From: Ruminococcus sp. YRD2003 | GTDB lineage: Bacteria; Bacillota; Clostridia; Oscillospirales; Ruminococcaceae | DNA length: 64,000 nt | NCBI GenBank assembly: GCA_900109435.1 | Contig: FNZT01000005.1 | Location: 135,294-199,293, forward strand | Reading direction: 5' to 3' | Shown: piece by piece, positions 33,597 through 42,728 of the stretch | Numbering within the stretch: position 1 is the stretch's first letter | Layout of the letters: the number at the start of each line of letters is the position of its first letter | Position numbers and translations under genes: made by a program | The notes under the pieces: model-generated | What the model was told of the DNA's origin: nothing | The model's database searches: none | The model's input: the letters and a program-made list of their open reading frames with translations, nothing else

Positions 33597-36131
33597 TCAG
33601 CCCTTCGCTTCGTACCAGCTCTCGCCCTGATGAACGTCTACGGCGAGCGGCACCTTCATTTCGTACACGCCCTGCATCTCCTCTTTCAGTATCTCGGCGG
33701 CGCGGTCGGCGCAGGAGAGGTCGGACTCGATGATGAGCTCGTCGTGTACTTGCAGTATCAGCTCTGCTGCGAGATTTTCAGCTCTGAGGCGGCGGTATAC
33801 GTTTATCATCGCTATCTTTATGAGGTCGGCGGCTGTGCCCTGCACGGGAGTGTTCATGGCTATGCGCTTGCCCGCAGCCTGTAACATCTTGTTCGACGAG
33901 AGAAGCTCGGGAATGCGCCTTTTGCGCCCGAACATCGTCGTGACTTCTCCCGTTTTCATCGCGCCGTCAACTGTCGACTCCATGAAGTCGTTTACCTTCG
34001 GGTACTTCGCGAGGTAGTCGGCAATGTACTTCTTCGCCTGTGCCACGGACGTGCCGATGTCCTTCGAGAGAGAGAAGGCTCCGATACCGTAGATTATGCC
34101 GAAATTTACGGCTTTGGCGGCGCTTCTCATCTCTGGTGTCACCATGACGGGCGGCATATCGAATACCTGTGCGGCGGTCGAAGTATGGATGTCCTCGCCC
34201 GAGCTGAATGCGGATATCATATTCTCGTCGCCGCAGAGGTGCGCCATGACGCGCAGCTCTATCTGGCTGTAGTCCGCGTCAACGAGGACGCGCCCCTCAG
34301 ATGCCGTGAAGAATTTCCTCATCTGCGAGCCGAGCTCCGTGCGGACGGGGATGTTCTGCACGTTCGGCTCGGTGGACGATATGCGCCCCGTCCTCGTCTC
34401 CGTCTGGCGGAAACTGGTGTGTATGCGGCCGTCCTCCGCGACCTTGTCGAGCAAGCCCTCGACATAGGTGGAGTTGAGCTTCGTGTACTGACGGTATTTC
34501 AGCACGTTGTCCACTATCGGCGAGTAGTTGCGGAGCTCCTCGAGGACTTCCGCGTTCGTGGAGTAGCCGCTCTTGGTCTTCTTCTTCGCGGGCAGCCCGA
34601 GCTCCTCGAAGAGTACCGTTCCGAGCTGCTTCGGAGATGCGATGTTGAACTCGTGCCCCGCATCGTCGTATATCATCTGACGGGTCTCCTCTATCATCTC
34701 TGAGAGGTCGGCACCGAACGACTTTACGCCGTCCTTGTCTATCATCACGCCGTAATGCTCCATGGAGGCAAGCACCTCCGTCAGCGGCATTTCGATGTTT
34801 TCGAGGAGGTCTGTCATGCCCTCGCGCTCTATCTCGGAGCGCAGCTTCTTCGCAAGTCCGCGCAGGGAGACGAGGTCGGCATGGACGCCGTTCTCCGTGC
34901 AGTAGTGGACACCGTACTCCGCACAGAGCTTGTCTGCGGCGTAGTCGGAAGCCGAGGTGTTCAGCAGATAACCGCATATCGGGATATCTGTGCGTACATT
35001 GCGGAGCTCTCCGCCGTGTGCCATGGCATAGCGGTACTGCGGCTTCGCATCGAATGTGGTCTTTTCGCAGTCTGAGGCGAAGAATTCGCATATCAGCTGC
35101 TCGTCGGCGGTCGTGTAGACTGTCGTGCCGCTCAGTACCGAGAGCTCACCGTCGTCAAACAGACAGCAGACATCAGTAAATCCAGATATATCGGCGGATG
35201 TGAGCTCCTGTTCCGTCACCTCTATGGGGATGTGCTCATCCTGCTTCACCTCGGGAGCTGCCTCGCCCGCAGAAGCAGATATCCCCAGCTTATCGAGCAG
35301 CTTGTACATCTCCAGCTCTGTAAGCAGGCGGCTTACTCCCGCATTATCAGGCTCGCCGAGTTTGCAGTCTGTCGGAACCGCGCCTATCGGAGCGTCGCGC
35401 ACTATCGTCGCGAGCCACTTGCTCTCCTTGGCGGACTCCGCTCCCGCTGCAAGCTTCGCTTTCACGCCTTTTGTGAGTCCCGACGCCTCATAGCCCGCGT
35501 ATACGCCCTCGAGCGTGCCGAACTCCTGTATGAGCGACTTTGCCGTCTTTTCGCCGATGCCCGCCACGCCCCTGATATTGTCAGAGCTGTCGCCCATGAG
35601 CGCTTTCAGGTCTATCAGGCGTATCGGTTCAAAGCCGTAGTCCTCGCGGAAACGCTCGGGCGTGTAGTGGATAGTCTCCTTGTTCGTGGCGAGCAGCACC
35701 GTAACCTTGTCGTCGATGAGCTGGAGACTGTCCCTGTCGCCCGTGAGGACATAGCACTCGTCCCCGCTGTCGCTGCACTGCTTCGAGAGCGTGCCGAGGA
35801 TGTCGTCTGCCTCGTAGCCCTCGCACTCGATGACCTTAATACCGAGCAGACCGAGAAGCTCCTTTATCAGCGGGAGCTGCTGCGCGAGCTCCTCGGGCAT
35901 ACCCTTGCGGTTCGCCTTGTAGTAGTCCGCTGCCTTGTGGCGGAAGGTCGGGGCTTTGAGGTCGAATGCCACCGCGACCGCGTCGGGGCGGACGTCGTCG
36001 AGATTCTTCATATATATGTTCATAAAGCCGAATATGGCGTTCGTGAACACGCCTTTCTTGTTCGAGAGGAGCTTTATTCCGTAAAATGCGCGGTTGAGTA
36101 TGCTGTTGCCGTCTATTGCAAGGAGCTTCAT
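33597..36131 (-). CDS. polA: DNA polymerase I
   Basis: An 844-residue repair polymerase. The N-terminal 5' nuclease domain (about 1-290) has LLAIDGNSILNRAFYG, EADDILGTL and LTGDRDSLQLID. The polymerase domain has motif A (DYSQIELRV), motif B (RSAAKAVNFGIIYG) and motif C (QVHDELIIE). The middle domain lacks the Asp-X-Glu of the 3'-5' proofreading site (CCLFDDGELSV at the expected place), so it is probably inactive, as in many Firmicutes. ATG 36131 gives the best spacing to AAAGGAAG; ATG 36137 abuts the site. Confidence 0.95.
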   Translation of the reverse strand: MKLLAIDGNSILNRAFYGIKLLSNKKGVFTNAIFGFMNIYMKNLDDVRPDAVAVAFDLKAPTFRHKAADYYKANRKGMPEELAQQLPLIKELLGLLGIKVIECEGYEADDILGTLSKQCSDSGDECYVLTGDRDSLQLIDDKVTVLLATNKETIHYTPERFREDYGFEPIRLIDLKALMGDSSDNIRGVAGIGEKTAKSLIQEFGTLEGVYAGYEASGLTKGVKAKLAAGAESAKESKWLATIVRDAPIGAVPTDCKLGEPDNAGVSRLLTELEMYKLLDKLGISASAGEAAPEVKQDEHIPIEVTEQELTSADISGFTDVCCLFDDGELSVLSGTTVYTTADEQLICEFFASDCEKTTFDAKPQYRYAMAHGGELRNVRTDIPICGYLLNTSASDYAADKLCAEYGVHYCTENGVHADLVSLRGLAKKLRSEIEREGMTDLLENIEMPLTEVLASMEHYGVMIDKDGVKSFGADLSEMIEETRQMIYDDAGHEFNIASPKQLGTVLFEELGLPAKKKTKSGYSTNAEVLEELRNYSPIVDNVLKYRQYTKLNSTYVEGLLDKVAEDGRIHTSFRQTETRTGRISSTEPNVQNIPVRTELGSQMRKFFTASEGRVLVDADYSQIELRVMAHLCGDENMISAFSSGEDIHTSTAAQVFDMPPVMVTPEMRSAAKAVNFGIIYGIGAFSLSKDIGTSVAQAKKYIADYLAKYPKVNDFMESTVDGAMKTGEVTTMFGRKRRIPELLSSNKMLQAAGKRIAMNTPVQGTAADLIKIAMINVYRRLRAENLAAELILQVHDELIIESDLSCADRAAEILKEEMQGVYEMKVPLAVDVHQGESWYEAKG

Positions 36132-36168
36132 CTTCATCTTCCTTTCGTGCATGAATACATACATTATT

Positions 36169-36197
36169 ATTATACCACACATCAGGGGAAATAGCAA
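36169..36197 (-). promoter_or_regulatory. Promoter of polA-rimI-tsaD
   Basis: On the minus strand TTGCTA (36192-36197), 17-bp spacer, TATAAT (36169-36174). Confidence 0.65.
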
Positions 36198-36235
36198 GTA
36201 TTTGAGACAGATCAAAAAATCAGTAATGCCAACCC

Positions 36236-36248
36236 TGACGTTACGTCA
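36236..36248. promoter_or_regulatory. 13-bp perfect palindrome, operator-like
   Basis: TGACGT-T-ACGTCA sits 40-50 bp upstream of the polA promoter and is followed within 5 bp by a second, shorter inverted repeat (GATAG with CTATC). No regulator is assigned. Confidence 0.4.
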
Positions 36249-36297
36249 TAGTGATAGGTGGACTATCAGTATGAAACGTCGTCCCCTGCGATTGAAA

Positions 36298-36320
36298 AAG
36301 CCTCCCTTGCGGGAGGCTTT
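36298..36320 (-). terminator. Terminator of the ECF transporter gene
   Basis: AAGCCTCCC pairs with GGGAGGCTT around a TTGC loop; the minus strand then runs into TTTTTC. Confidence 0.85.
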
Positions 36321-36333
36321 GTTGTATCGTATT

Positions 36334-37218
36334 TTATTCTTTGCTTTCTTCCTCGGGGCCCTCGACCAGCTTCGCCTTGTGGAGAGCTGTGCCGACTGCC
36401 GTTGTGATGACTGTGGACACCACCATTTCAAACAGTGCGTTGATCCCTACGAATACCACCACGAAAAGCAGCACGTTGCCGTTGCCCTTGGAGTCGATGA
36501 GGTCCTTTACGTAGTCGTCTCTGCCGAAAAGCAGTACCAGTGCCGTCATAAAGAACAGGGTGTTCAGAAACGCCGAGCAGAAGCCCGTTACTGCACTCGA
36601 TACCTGCATACGCGTGAGCTTGCGTCCGCTGACGAGCAGGTAGCCGATGCAGAAAAGCAGCAGCGCTACCGTGATGCATATATACCAGATAAGTCCGCCC
36701 GATGACATCAGGTCGTCCATGACCTTGTCGCGTACCCATACCTTCTTGCCTTCCTCGCCTACTACCGAGTGCGAGAATGCGAACTGCATTATCGACAGGA
36801 ACAGCGCGATACCAAAGAATGACGTTACCAGTCCCGCAACAGCGTAGTAAGCACGCTTAGCCTTGAGCTTTGTCACGCCCTGATAGATGAAGCCGACGAG
36901 AAGTCCGTCAAGCGCACGGGGAACAACTCTCTGAATGAAAGCGAACACGGGGTTGATTTGAGCGAGTGTCTCGCCCATAACACTGAGTGGTCCGATGCCG
37001 AAACACTGCAGGAAGCTGAATATTCCGAAGAACGTGCCTACGATGAGTCCGCCGACGGGTCCCAGCGCGATGCCTGCAACGGCAATTGGGATGATGTTCA
37101 GCGTGATGGACAGCGGTCCTATGGGGATAGTTCCGATCGGCGTCAGCGAGAAAAGCAGTACGATCGCCATCAGAAGTCCCAACAGTACCATTGAACGGGT
37201 GTTGAACTTTGTTTTCAT
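36334..37218 (-). CDS. ECF transporter S component
   Basis: A 294-residue integral membrane protein with about six hydrophobic segments. The N-terminal MVLLGLLMAIVLLFSLTPIGTIPIGPLSITLNIIP-type signature (seen over residues 10-45) and the Gly-rich ALGPVGGLIVG loop mark an ECF substrate-binding S component for a vitamin or related nutrient. It uses shared energising subunits coded elsewhere. No riboswitch is visible in the short leader, so the substrate stays open. ATG 37218 follows GGAGG; an upstream extension to 37263 has no site. Confidence 0.85.
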   Translation of the reverse strand: MKTKFNTRSMVLLGLLMAIVLLFSLTPIGTIPIGPLSITLNIIPIAVAGIALGPVGGLIVGTFFGIFSFLQCFGIGPLSVMGETLAQINPVFAFIQRVVPRALDGLLVGFIYQGVTKLKAKRAYYAVAGLVTSFFGIALFLSIMQFAFSHSVVGEEGKKVWVRDKVMDDLMSSGGLIWYICITVALLLFCIGYLLVSGRKLTRMQVSSAVTGFCSAFLNTLFFMTALVLLFGRDDYVKDLIDSKGNGNVLLFVVVFVGINALFEMVVSTVITTAVGTALHKAKLVEGPEEESKE

Positions 37219-37275
37219 ATTTGATTTTTCCTCCTTGTTATTATTCCTCCGAAGAGGATACAATACAACGGATTC

Positions 37276-37304
37276 ATAATAACATATCTTTCCACAGTTG
37301 TCAA
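37276..37304 (-). promoter_or_regulatory. Promoter of the ECF gene
   Basis: On the minus strand TTGACA (37299-37304), 17-bp spacer, TATTAT (37276-37281). Confidence 0.8.
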
Positions 37305-37411
37305 GTCTTACCGAAAATTCGGGGATATATTTATTTTATGCCTCTTATTGCATTTGTTTTGATGATATTACCAATTCTTACTTTATTTATACTAAAAAAT
37401 TCCTTTAAACG

Positions 37412-37440
37412 TTGCAATATCCGAAAAATTATGCTATAAT
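37412..37440 (+). promoter_or_regulatory. Promoter of the surface GH5 gene
   Basis: TTGCAA at 37412-37417, 17-bp spacer, TATAAT at 37435-37440. Confidence 0.75.
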
Positions 37441-37480
37441 CAGCGTATAATGACATATTATTACAATAAGTGAGGTTTAT

Positions 37481-39544
37481 ATGAAAAAAACTAAGATAAC
37501 AGTTTCTGCTGCTGTCGCTGCTCTCTGTATGCTCGTCGCAGCGGGAGCTTGCAGAATGCCGCACGATGAGCCTGATGAGCCTGAGCCTGTCATGACCGAC
37601 AGCAATACCGCGGGAACCACGCAGAGTACCAGGTCTGAGACCAAGACCGAGCCTGCAACTGAGGCTGCCACGCTGCATATCAGCCCTGTGGAGACTGTCT
37701 CAGCTGAGGGCGCCACTCAGCAGACAGTCAGCAGGACCATCTCCCGCGAAAACGGCAGCAATACTCTCAAGCTCCCGCTCGCCGACTTCATCGAGGAGGG
37801 CGACAGGATAAGCTCTTTCACTTTCGTCATCTACTCCGACGACGGCAGCAATATCGGCGAATTCAAGGGCGGCTGCGGTATCTCCGTAACAGGTGATTGT
37901 CCCGCCGCTACAGATGAGGGCTGGTATCAGTCCGACGATTTCGCTGCCCCCACACAGGGTACCTACGGCGAGATAAGGTGGGACGTGCCCGCTGACATAC
38001 GCGACTATATCTCTCCTGCGGGAGAGGTGCTTTTCGGCTACTGGTGGGGCGGCGCGGGAAGTATCCGCATCGAAGAGGTCGTATGCACCTATACACGAAC
38101 AAGAGATATCCCCGTTGACGGCGAAGTTACACAGAATATAGGCAGGAGCGTCAGCTATGGCGGCTCAGATAATACGATAAGGATACCTACGGCAGGCTTC
38201 CTCCCCGAGGGCGCTGTCCCGCAGGCGGTGACCTTTAATGTCAGCGCGGCGGGCAGTCTTAAAAAGTTCACGGGAGGCTTCGGCTACAGCTCCTCGGCAG
38301 GCAGCTGTCAGTCGCCCGATACCGCGGTCTTTACGGACAGCTCGTCCCTTACGCTGACGTGGTTCGTGCCCGAGGAAGCTAAAAACTACATCGCAGAGGA
38401 CGGTGAGCTTGTGCTTGGATACTGGTGGAGCGAACAGCCTTCGGTAACTCTCGGCGACGTTACCGTGAAGTACAGCAGCGACGGGTCGGCTCCCGTGCCC
38501 GTGACGACCAAAAACAGCTCGGAGACTGCCCCTGCTCCCGCAAATACGGGCTTCCGCAGCTCGGCTGAGATAGTCGGCGATATAAAGGTCGGCTGGAACC
38601 TCGGAAATACCCTCGACAGCTACAATACAGGCAAAAAAGGCCTCTCGACCGAGACGGGCTGGGGCAACCTCAAAACCACCGAGAAAATGATAGTCGGCGT
38701 TAAGGAGGCGGGCTTCAACGCCATTCGTATACCCGTTACGTGGGACGAGCACATGGACGGTGATACCATTCAGGCGGACTGGCTCGCACGCGTGAAAGAA
38801 GTCGTCGATTACGCCTACAACAACGATATGTTCGTTATCCTCAATATGCACCACGACGACTACATCTGGTTCGACCCGAATGACTCCGAGTACGCGGGCG
38901 ACAGCGCCAAGCTCATAAAGATTTGGGAGCAGATATCCGCCGAATTCAAGGATTACGGCGACCGCCTCCTCTTCGAGGGCATGAACGAGCCACGTACCGT
39001 GGGAAGCTCAGCCGAATGGATGGGCGGTACTGCTGCCGAGAGGAAAATAATCAACAAGTATGAGCAGGACTTCGTTGATACCGTCAGAAAATCAGGCGGA
39101 AACAACTCCGAAAGAACTCTTGTCATCACCAGCTATGCCGCCTCCGCAGAGGACGTCGCGATGAACGACGTTGTCGTGCCGAACGACAGCCACGTTATTG
39201 TGTCGCTGCACTACTACGCTCCGTGGAAGTTCGCGGACGGTCAGACTACCACGTTCGGCAGCTCCGAAAAATCAGAGCTCGACGCCAAATTCGCCAAGAT
39301 GAAAAGCAAGTTCGGCAACACTCCCGTTATTATCGGTGAGTTCGGCTGCGTGGCTGTCGCAGATGACGCTACTCGTGCGGACTACTACAGCTATTATATC
39401 TCTGCCGCCAAGGCGCAGGGCATCAAGTGCTTCGTCTGGGATAACGGCGTGCGCTCGGGCAAGGACGGCTTCGGTATCTATAACCGCGGCGCTCAGAAGT
39501 GGAATGACACTATCCTCGCGGGTATAATGGAAGGCGCAAAGTAA
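37481..39544 (+). CDS. Cell-surface GH5 endoglucanase with two N-terminal CBM-like modules
   Basis: A 687-residue exported cellulase without a dockerin. The signal peptide ends near Cys24 (VAAGAC), a weak lipobox, so it may be a lipoprotein. After an acidic Thr-rich spacer come two homologous modules (about 75-205 and 212-340), each ending in GYWW plus a beta strand; they look like tandem carbohydrate-binding modules of the kind found in R. flavefaciens GH5 enzymes. The GH5 domain (about 360-685) opens KVGWNLGNTLDS, with acid/base Glu503 in MNEPR and nucleophile Glu620 in IIGEFG. It resembles the catalytic domain at 2876-5110 and probably trims cellulose at the cell surface, feeding GH94. Confidence 0.92.
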   Translation: MKKTKITVSAAVAALCMLVAAGACRMPHDEPDEPEPVMTDSNTAGTTQSTRSETKTEPATEAATLHISPVETVSAEGATQQTVSRTISRENGSNTLKLPLADFIEEGDRISSFTFVIYSDDGSNIGEFKGGCGISVTGDCPAATDEGWYQSDDFAAPTQGTYGEIRWDVPADIRDYISPAGEVLFGYWWGGAGSIRIEEVVCTYTRTRDIPVDGEVTQNIGRSVSYGGSDNTIRIPTAGFLPEGAVPQAVTFNVSAAGSLKKFTGGFGYSSSAGSCQSPDTAVFTDSSSLTLTWFVPEEAKNYIAEDGELVLGYWWSEQPSVTLGDVTVKYSSDGSAPVPVTTKNSSETAPAPANTGFRSSAEIVGDIKVGWNLGNTLDSYNTGKKGLSTETGWGNLKTTEKMIVGVKEAGFNAIRIPVTWDEHMDGDTIQADWLARVKEVVDYAYNNDMFVILNMHHDDYIWFDPNDSEYAGDSAKLIKIWEQISAEFKDYGDRLLFEGMNEPRTVGSSAEWMGGTAAERKIINKYEQDFVDTVRKSGGNNSERTLVITSYAASAEDVAMNDVVVPNDSHVIVSLHYYAPWKFADGQTTTFGSSEKSELDAKFAKMKSKFGNTPVIIGEFGCVAVADDATRADYYSYYISAAKAQGIKCFVWDNGVRSGKDGFGIYNRGAQKWNDTILAGIMEGAK

Positions 39545-39570
39545 TCCGTAATCAGCCGATGCCATAAAAT

Positions 39571-39591
39571 ATGCAGGGTGTGCCCCTGCAT
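39571..39591. terminator. Bidirectional terminator
   Basis: ATGCAGGG (39571-39578) with CCCTGCAT (39584-39591); A-rich before and after, so T-runs exist on both strands. It lies between the converging GH5 and yqfD genes. Confidence 0.7.
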
Positions 39592-39597
39592 AAAACT

Positions 39598-40761
39598 TCA
39601 TTTTATCAGTATCTCCCTCTGCTCACAGATATCACCTTTGAGACGGTACGCGACGTTCAGCGTCAGCGTGCCGTCTTTTTCTGTAGGCGTGACCTCGCGC
39701 TCCATTATCTCGCAGTCCGACAGGAAGTTCTTCTCGTAGATGTATACCTTCTGCATGAGCTCGTCGGTCAGCTCTTCGCTCGTGAGCTCTGTCTCAGTGC
39801 GCGCATACTCCGTATAGCTGTACCGCGCTATGCTTATCGGCAGGCTCTTCCCGAACACCCTCACGGGCTTGACCACGCACTCCTCTTCGCGGAGCTCATA
39901 GTCGTTCCTGCCGAGATACAGCGGTATATCAAGGCTGAACAGCCTCAGTCTCCGACGCGTATCCGTTCTGCCCGTGGGAACAAGACGCTCCTGTACGAGC
40001 TCGCCCGTGAATGAGGCTTCGTCACGGTATATACCCGTTATCGCGGCGAGCGCGTGGTGGAGAGTGGTGTGACCCGTGTCGTCGCGCGTCACTCCGCTCA
40101 CAAGCATATCGCCACGCATTACGTAGTCTCCGACCTTGTGCATGAGCTGGCCGTCAAGCACTGTCGTGTAAACTATCTCTGCTTCGTGGGCGGCGACAAG
40201 ATTGCAGGGTATCCGCGAATGCAGCATTTTCGGCTTCTCCACTATCTCAGTGACCTCTACAACGAGCCTGTGTCCCGTCCTGTGCATACCCGCCCATGAC
40301 AGTCCGTTCACCATCAGCTGAAGCTGATTTTCGCAGTTTATGTAGTTTATCTGTCCGAATGGCGTGCCGCGGCGGATGTCGAGCTCGTCAAGCGCCGCAA
40401 GTATCGTCTCGTCGCTTATGGTCTCGTTGCCCTGTATGTCTATTGTGACGACTGTCCCCGAAAAATAAAGAGACGCCGCTATCACGAGCACAAGTCCGAT
40501 GACGAGCCCGAATCGTCTGCGGCGGTGTATGACCTCCGAGGAAAGGGTATCGTATTCGTAGCTCGTCAGCTCTATGCCGTGCTCCTCTGCGATATCCCCG
40601 AGCCGTCCGAGGTCGGAGCGGTATATCTCCGCACAGAAGCTGCCGCGGCTGACGTACTGCTTATAGCAGCTTATGCGGCTCTCATGGACTGCGTTTATGA
40701 AGCCGTACAGGTCGCGTCCCACGGCGTTTATCTTAACTATGCCCCGAATCCGTTCTCTCAT
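39598..40761 (-). CDS. yqfD: Sporulation protein YqfD
   Basis: A 387-residue protein with one membrane helix (about 85-105) flanked by a cytoplasmic and an outer domain. GTVVTIDIQGNETISDETILAAL and the outer EVTEIVEKPKM segment match YqfD, a Firmicutes sporulation protein. ATG 40761 is preferred: AAGGAG lies 11 bp upstream, and the longer frame begins with TTG. It overlaps yqfC by 29 bp. Confidence 0.88.
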   Translation of the reverse strand: MRERIRGIVKINAVGRDLYGFINAVHESRISCYKQYVSRGSFCAEIYRSDLGRLGDIAEEHGIELTSYEYDTLSSEVIHRRRRFGLVIGLVLVIAASLYFSGTVVTIDIQGNETISDETILAALDELDIRRGTPFGQINYINCENQLQLMVNGLSWAGMHRTGHRLVVEVTEIVEKPKMLHSRIPCNLVAAHEAEIVYTTVLDGQLMHKVGDYVMRGDMLVSGVTRDDTGHTTLHHALAAITGIYRDEASFTGELVQERLVPTGRTDTRRRLRLFSLDIPLYLGRNDYELREEECVVKPVRVFGKSLPISIARYSYTEYARTETELTSEELTDELMQKVYIYEKNFLSDCEIMEREVTPTEKDGTLTLNVAYRLKGDICEQREILIK

Positions 40762-41023
40762 ACCGTCCCGCTCTCCTTTCCGCAAGCTCTACCCGCGTTA
40801 TCCTCCCGCGTATGACAAGTCCGCCCGTCTTGTGGTCGTAGGCGCGCAGCCCGCTCCCCCATACCTGAACGCGCAGATGACCCGATATGAACTGCATGAA
40901 CACTTCGTCGCATTCCTCTATGCGGCGGCAGTTCTCGACAACAAGCTCGCGGTTGCCTTCAATATGTATCCCCGACACGGGCGAGAGGAGCTCCTCTGCC
41001 CTGCCCGATAGCTTTTCAAACAT
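40733..41023 (-). CDS. yqfC: YqfC/YabP-family sporulation protein
   Basis: A 96-residue protein with SGIHIEGNRELVVENCRRI and LRVQVWGSGLRAYDHKTGGLVIRGRI, the core of the YqfC/YabP family. Directly upstream of yqfD, as in Bacillus and Clostridia. It begins 41 bp from a divergent ylbJ-like gene. Confidence 0.88.
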   Translation of the reverse strand: MFEKLSGRAEELLSPVSGIHIEGNRELVVENCRRIEECDEVFMQFISGHLRVQVWGSGLRAYDHKTGGLVIRGRITRVELAERRAGRYERTDSGHS

Positions 41024-41064
41024 ATTATCACCCTTCAAATAATATGATTGACTGGGTGATATTT

Positions 41065-42153
41065 ATGAAAAAAACAAGAGATTTATTGACAGCACTCCTG
41101 CTCGCGGGGACTGCCGCGCTCTGCATTCTTGCCGCAGATACTGTCGGAGCAGCGGTATACGCTGCTTTGCAGCGCTGCCTGACCGCCGTGATACCGTCTC
41201 TGTTTGCCATGATCGCTGTCTCGGGGCTGCTCATAAGGAGCGGCACGGTCACTGCCGCGGGAAGGCTCGTACATCGTGCGGGAAGGCTCCTGCTCGGCAT
41301 GGACGGCGATATCTTCCTTATTTTCCTCTTCTCAAACATCGCGGGATACCCCGTCGGAGCCCGTATGCTCATCTCCTGCTATGAGACGGGCAGGCTCACA
41401 AAACGCGAGGCTGAGCTCCTTGCGGGGGTGTGCTTCGGGGCGGGCCCCGCCTTCATCTACGGCTGCATCGCGGGGCAGCTCTACCGCTCGGCGAAAGCGG
41501 GACTGCTCATCAGCCTCTCGACCGCGACAGGCAGCCTCTTGTGCGCGGTCGTCATGTCGGTGTATCTGCGAAGACACGGTCACGGTGCTCCGCCGCGCTC
41601 GGTAGTCACATTCAACGCGGAGATGCTCCCCGACTGCGTATCCTCGGCGGGACGCGCTATGGCTGAGATATGCGCCGCTATTCTGGGATTTGCCGTGATT
41701 TCGGCTCTCCTTATACGCACGGGTGCTTTGCCTGCTGCCGCTGAGCTGTTCGCACGGCTCACGGGCAGAGACTTCACGACCTCTGCGGGGCTCATCTGTG
41801 CGGCTCTCGACGTTACCGCCGTCGGCAGCCTCCCCGCAGGCGACTACACGCTCCTGCCTGCGATATCCGCGCTCGTCACCTTCGGGGGCGGCTGCGTTTT
41901 TATGCAGCTCGCGGCTATATACCGCGGAAAACTGTCCCTGCTCCCCACAGCCGTGTTACGCCTCGGGGCTGCTGCTGTCAGCTTCGCCGCGTGCAGGCTG
42001 CTGCTGCCGCTCTTCATCGCTGGCGAGACGGTCTCCGCTGCCGTGGTAACAAAGGTACACAGCGCTCCGTCGCCTGTACCGTCGGTGCTGCTCGCGGTGA
42101 TGACGGTGATGGTGTTCATGAAGTATGAGAAGTGCAGAAGAAAAAATGTGTAG
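41065..42153 (+). CDS. YlbJ-like sporulation membrane protein
   Basis: A 362-residue polytopic membrane protein with about eight hydrophobic segments. The paired loops FSNIAGYPVGARMLI and GVCFGAGPAFIYG, repeated at lower similarity in the second half (AALDVTAVGSLPAGDY), are typical of the nucleoside-recognition (Gate) fold seen in YlbJ. GGGTGAT precedes ATG 41065. The stop TAG at 42151-42153 lies inside a REP-like element, so the C-terminus may have been reset by that insertion. Confidence 0.75.
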   Translation: MKKTRDLLTALLLAGTAALCILAADTVGAAVYAALQRCLTAVIPSLFAMIAVSGLLIRSGTVTAAGRLVHRAGRLLLGMDGDIFLIFLFSNIAGYPVGARMLISCYETGRLTKREAELLAGVCFGAGPAFIYGCIAGQLYRSAKAGLLISLSTATGSLLCAVVMSVYLRRHGHGAPPRSVVTFNAEMLPDCVSSAGRAMAEICAAILGFAVISALLIRTGALPAAAELFARLTGRDFTTSAGLICAALDVTAVGSLPAGDYTLLPAISALVTFGGGCVFMQLAAIYRGKLSLLPTAVLRLGAAAVSFAACRLLLPLFIAGETVSAAVVTKVHSAPSPVPSVLLAVMTVMVFMKYEKCRRKNV

Positions 42154-42229
42154 GGGACGCCGCCCTCGGCGTCCCGTCGCTCGCCCGTGATTTTTCGCAT
42201 TTTCGGGCGCACGGAATGCGCCCCTACAC
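42148..42229. repeat. REP-like element, copy 2 (complete)
   Basis: Bounded by GTGTAGGGG (42148-42156) and its reverse complement CCCCTACAC (42221-42229). Inside are two hairpins: GGGACGCCG/CGGCGTCCC (42154-42175) and GGGCGCA/TGCGCCC (42205-42223). The same build occurs at 59267-59333, and the second hairpin at 6995-7012. Confidence 0.85.
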
Positions 42230-42232
42230 AAA

Positions 42233-42256
42233 AAAGGCGCTCCGAAGAGCGCCTTT
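42233..42256 (-). terminator. Terminator of the tadA operon
   Basis: GGCGCTC (42236-42242) pairs with GAGCGCC (42247-42253); T-run on the minus strand. Confidence 0.85.
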
Positions 42257-42260
42257 CATT

Positions 42261-42728
42261 TTACTGTTTATTCTTCCGTTTCAGCCTGAGTTCAGCGAAA
42301 AACTGCGAAAGCAGCTCCGCACACTCTTCCTCCATGATCCCGCCGATGACCTCGGGCTTGTAGTTGTAGGGGTACTCGAACATCCTCTGCACCGACACCG
42401 CCGACCCGCTTTTCAGGTCGTATGCGCCGAAGCATACCGTGTCTATCCGCGAGTTTATTATCGCCCCGCAGCACATCGGGCACGGCTCCAGTGTGACATA
42501 CAGGGTACAGTCGGGCAGCCTCCAGCCGCCGAGCTTTTTGCAGGCTTCGTCTATCGCCATTATCTCTGCATGGGCAAGAGCGTTTTTCGCTCCCTCACGC
42601 ATATTCCGTCCCTCGCCGACTATCTCGCCCGTCGCCTTTTTCACGACCACCGCTCCGACAGGGACCTCCCCTGCCGCAAATGCGGCGCGTGCAAGCTCAA
42701 GGGCGCGCTCCATATACCTGTCTGTCAT
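42261..42728 (-). CDS. tadA: tRNA-specific adenosine deaminase
   Basis: A 155-residue zinc deaminase making inosine at tRNA position 34. His53 and Glu55 (HAE) and Cys83/Cys86 (EPCPMC) form the zinc site. ATG 42728 overlaps the stop of the upstream CPBP gene (ATGA); a longer frame to 42818 would lie inside that gene. Confidence 0.95.
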   Translation of the reverse strand: MTDRYMERALELARAAFAAGEVPVGAVVVKKATGEIVGEGRNMREGAKNALAHAEIMAIDEACKKLGGWRLPDCTLYVTLEPCPMCCGAIINSRIDTVCFGAYDLKSGSAVSVQRMFEYPYNYKPEVIGGIMEEECAELLSQFFAELRLKRKNKQ

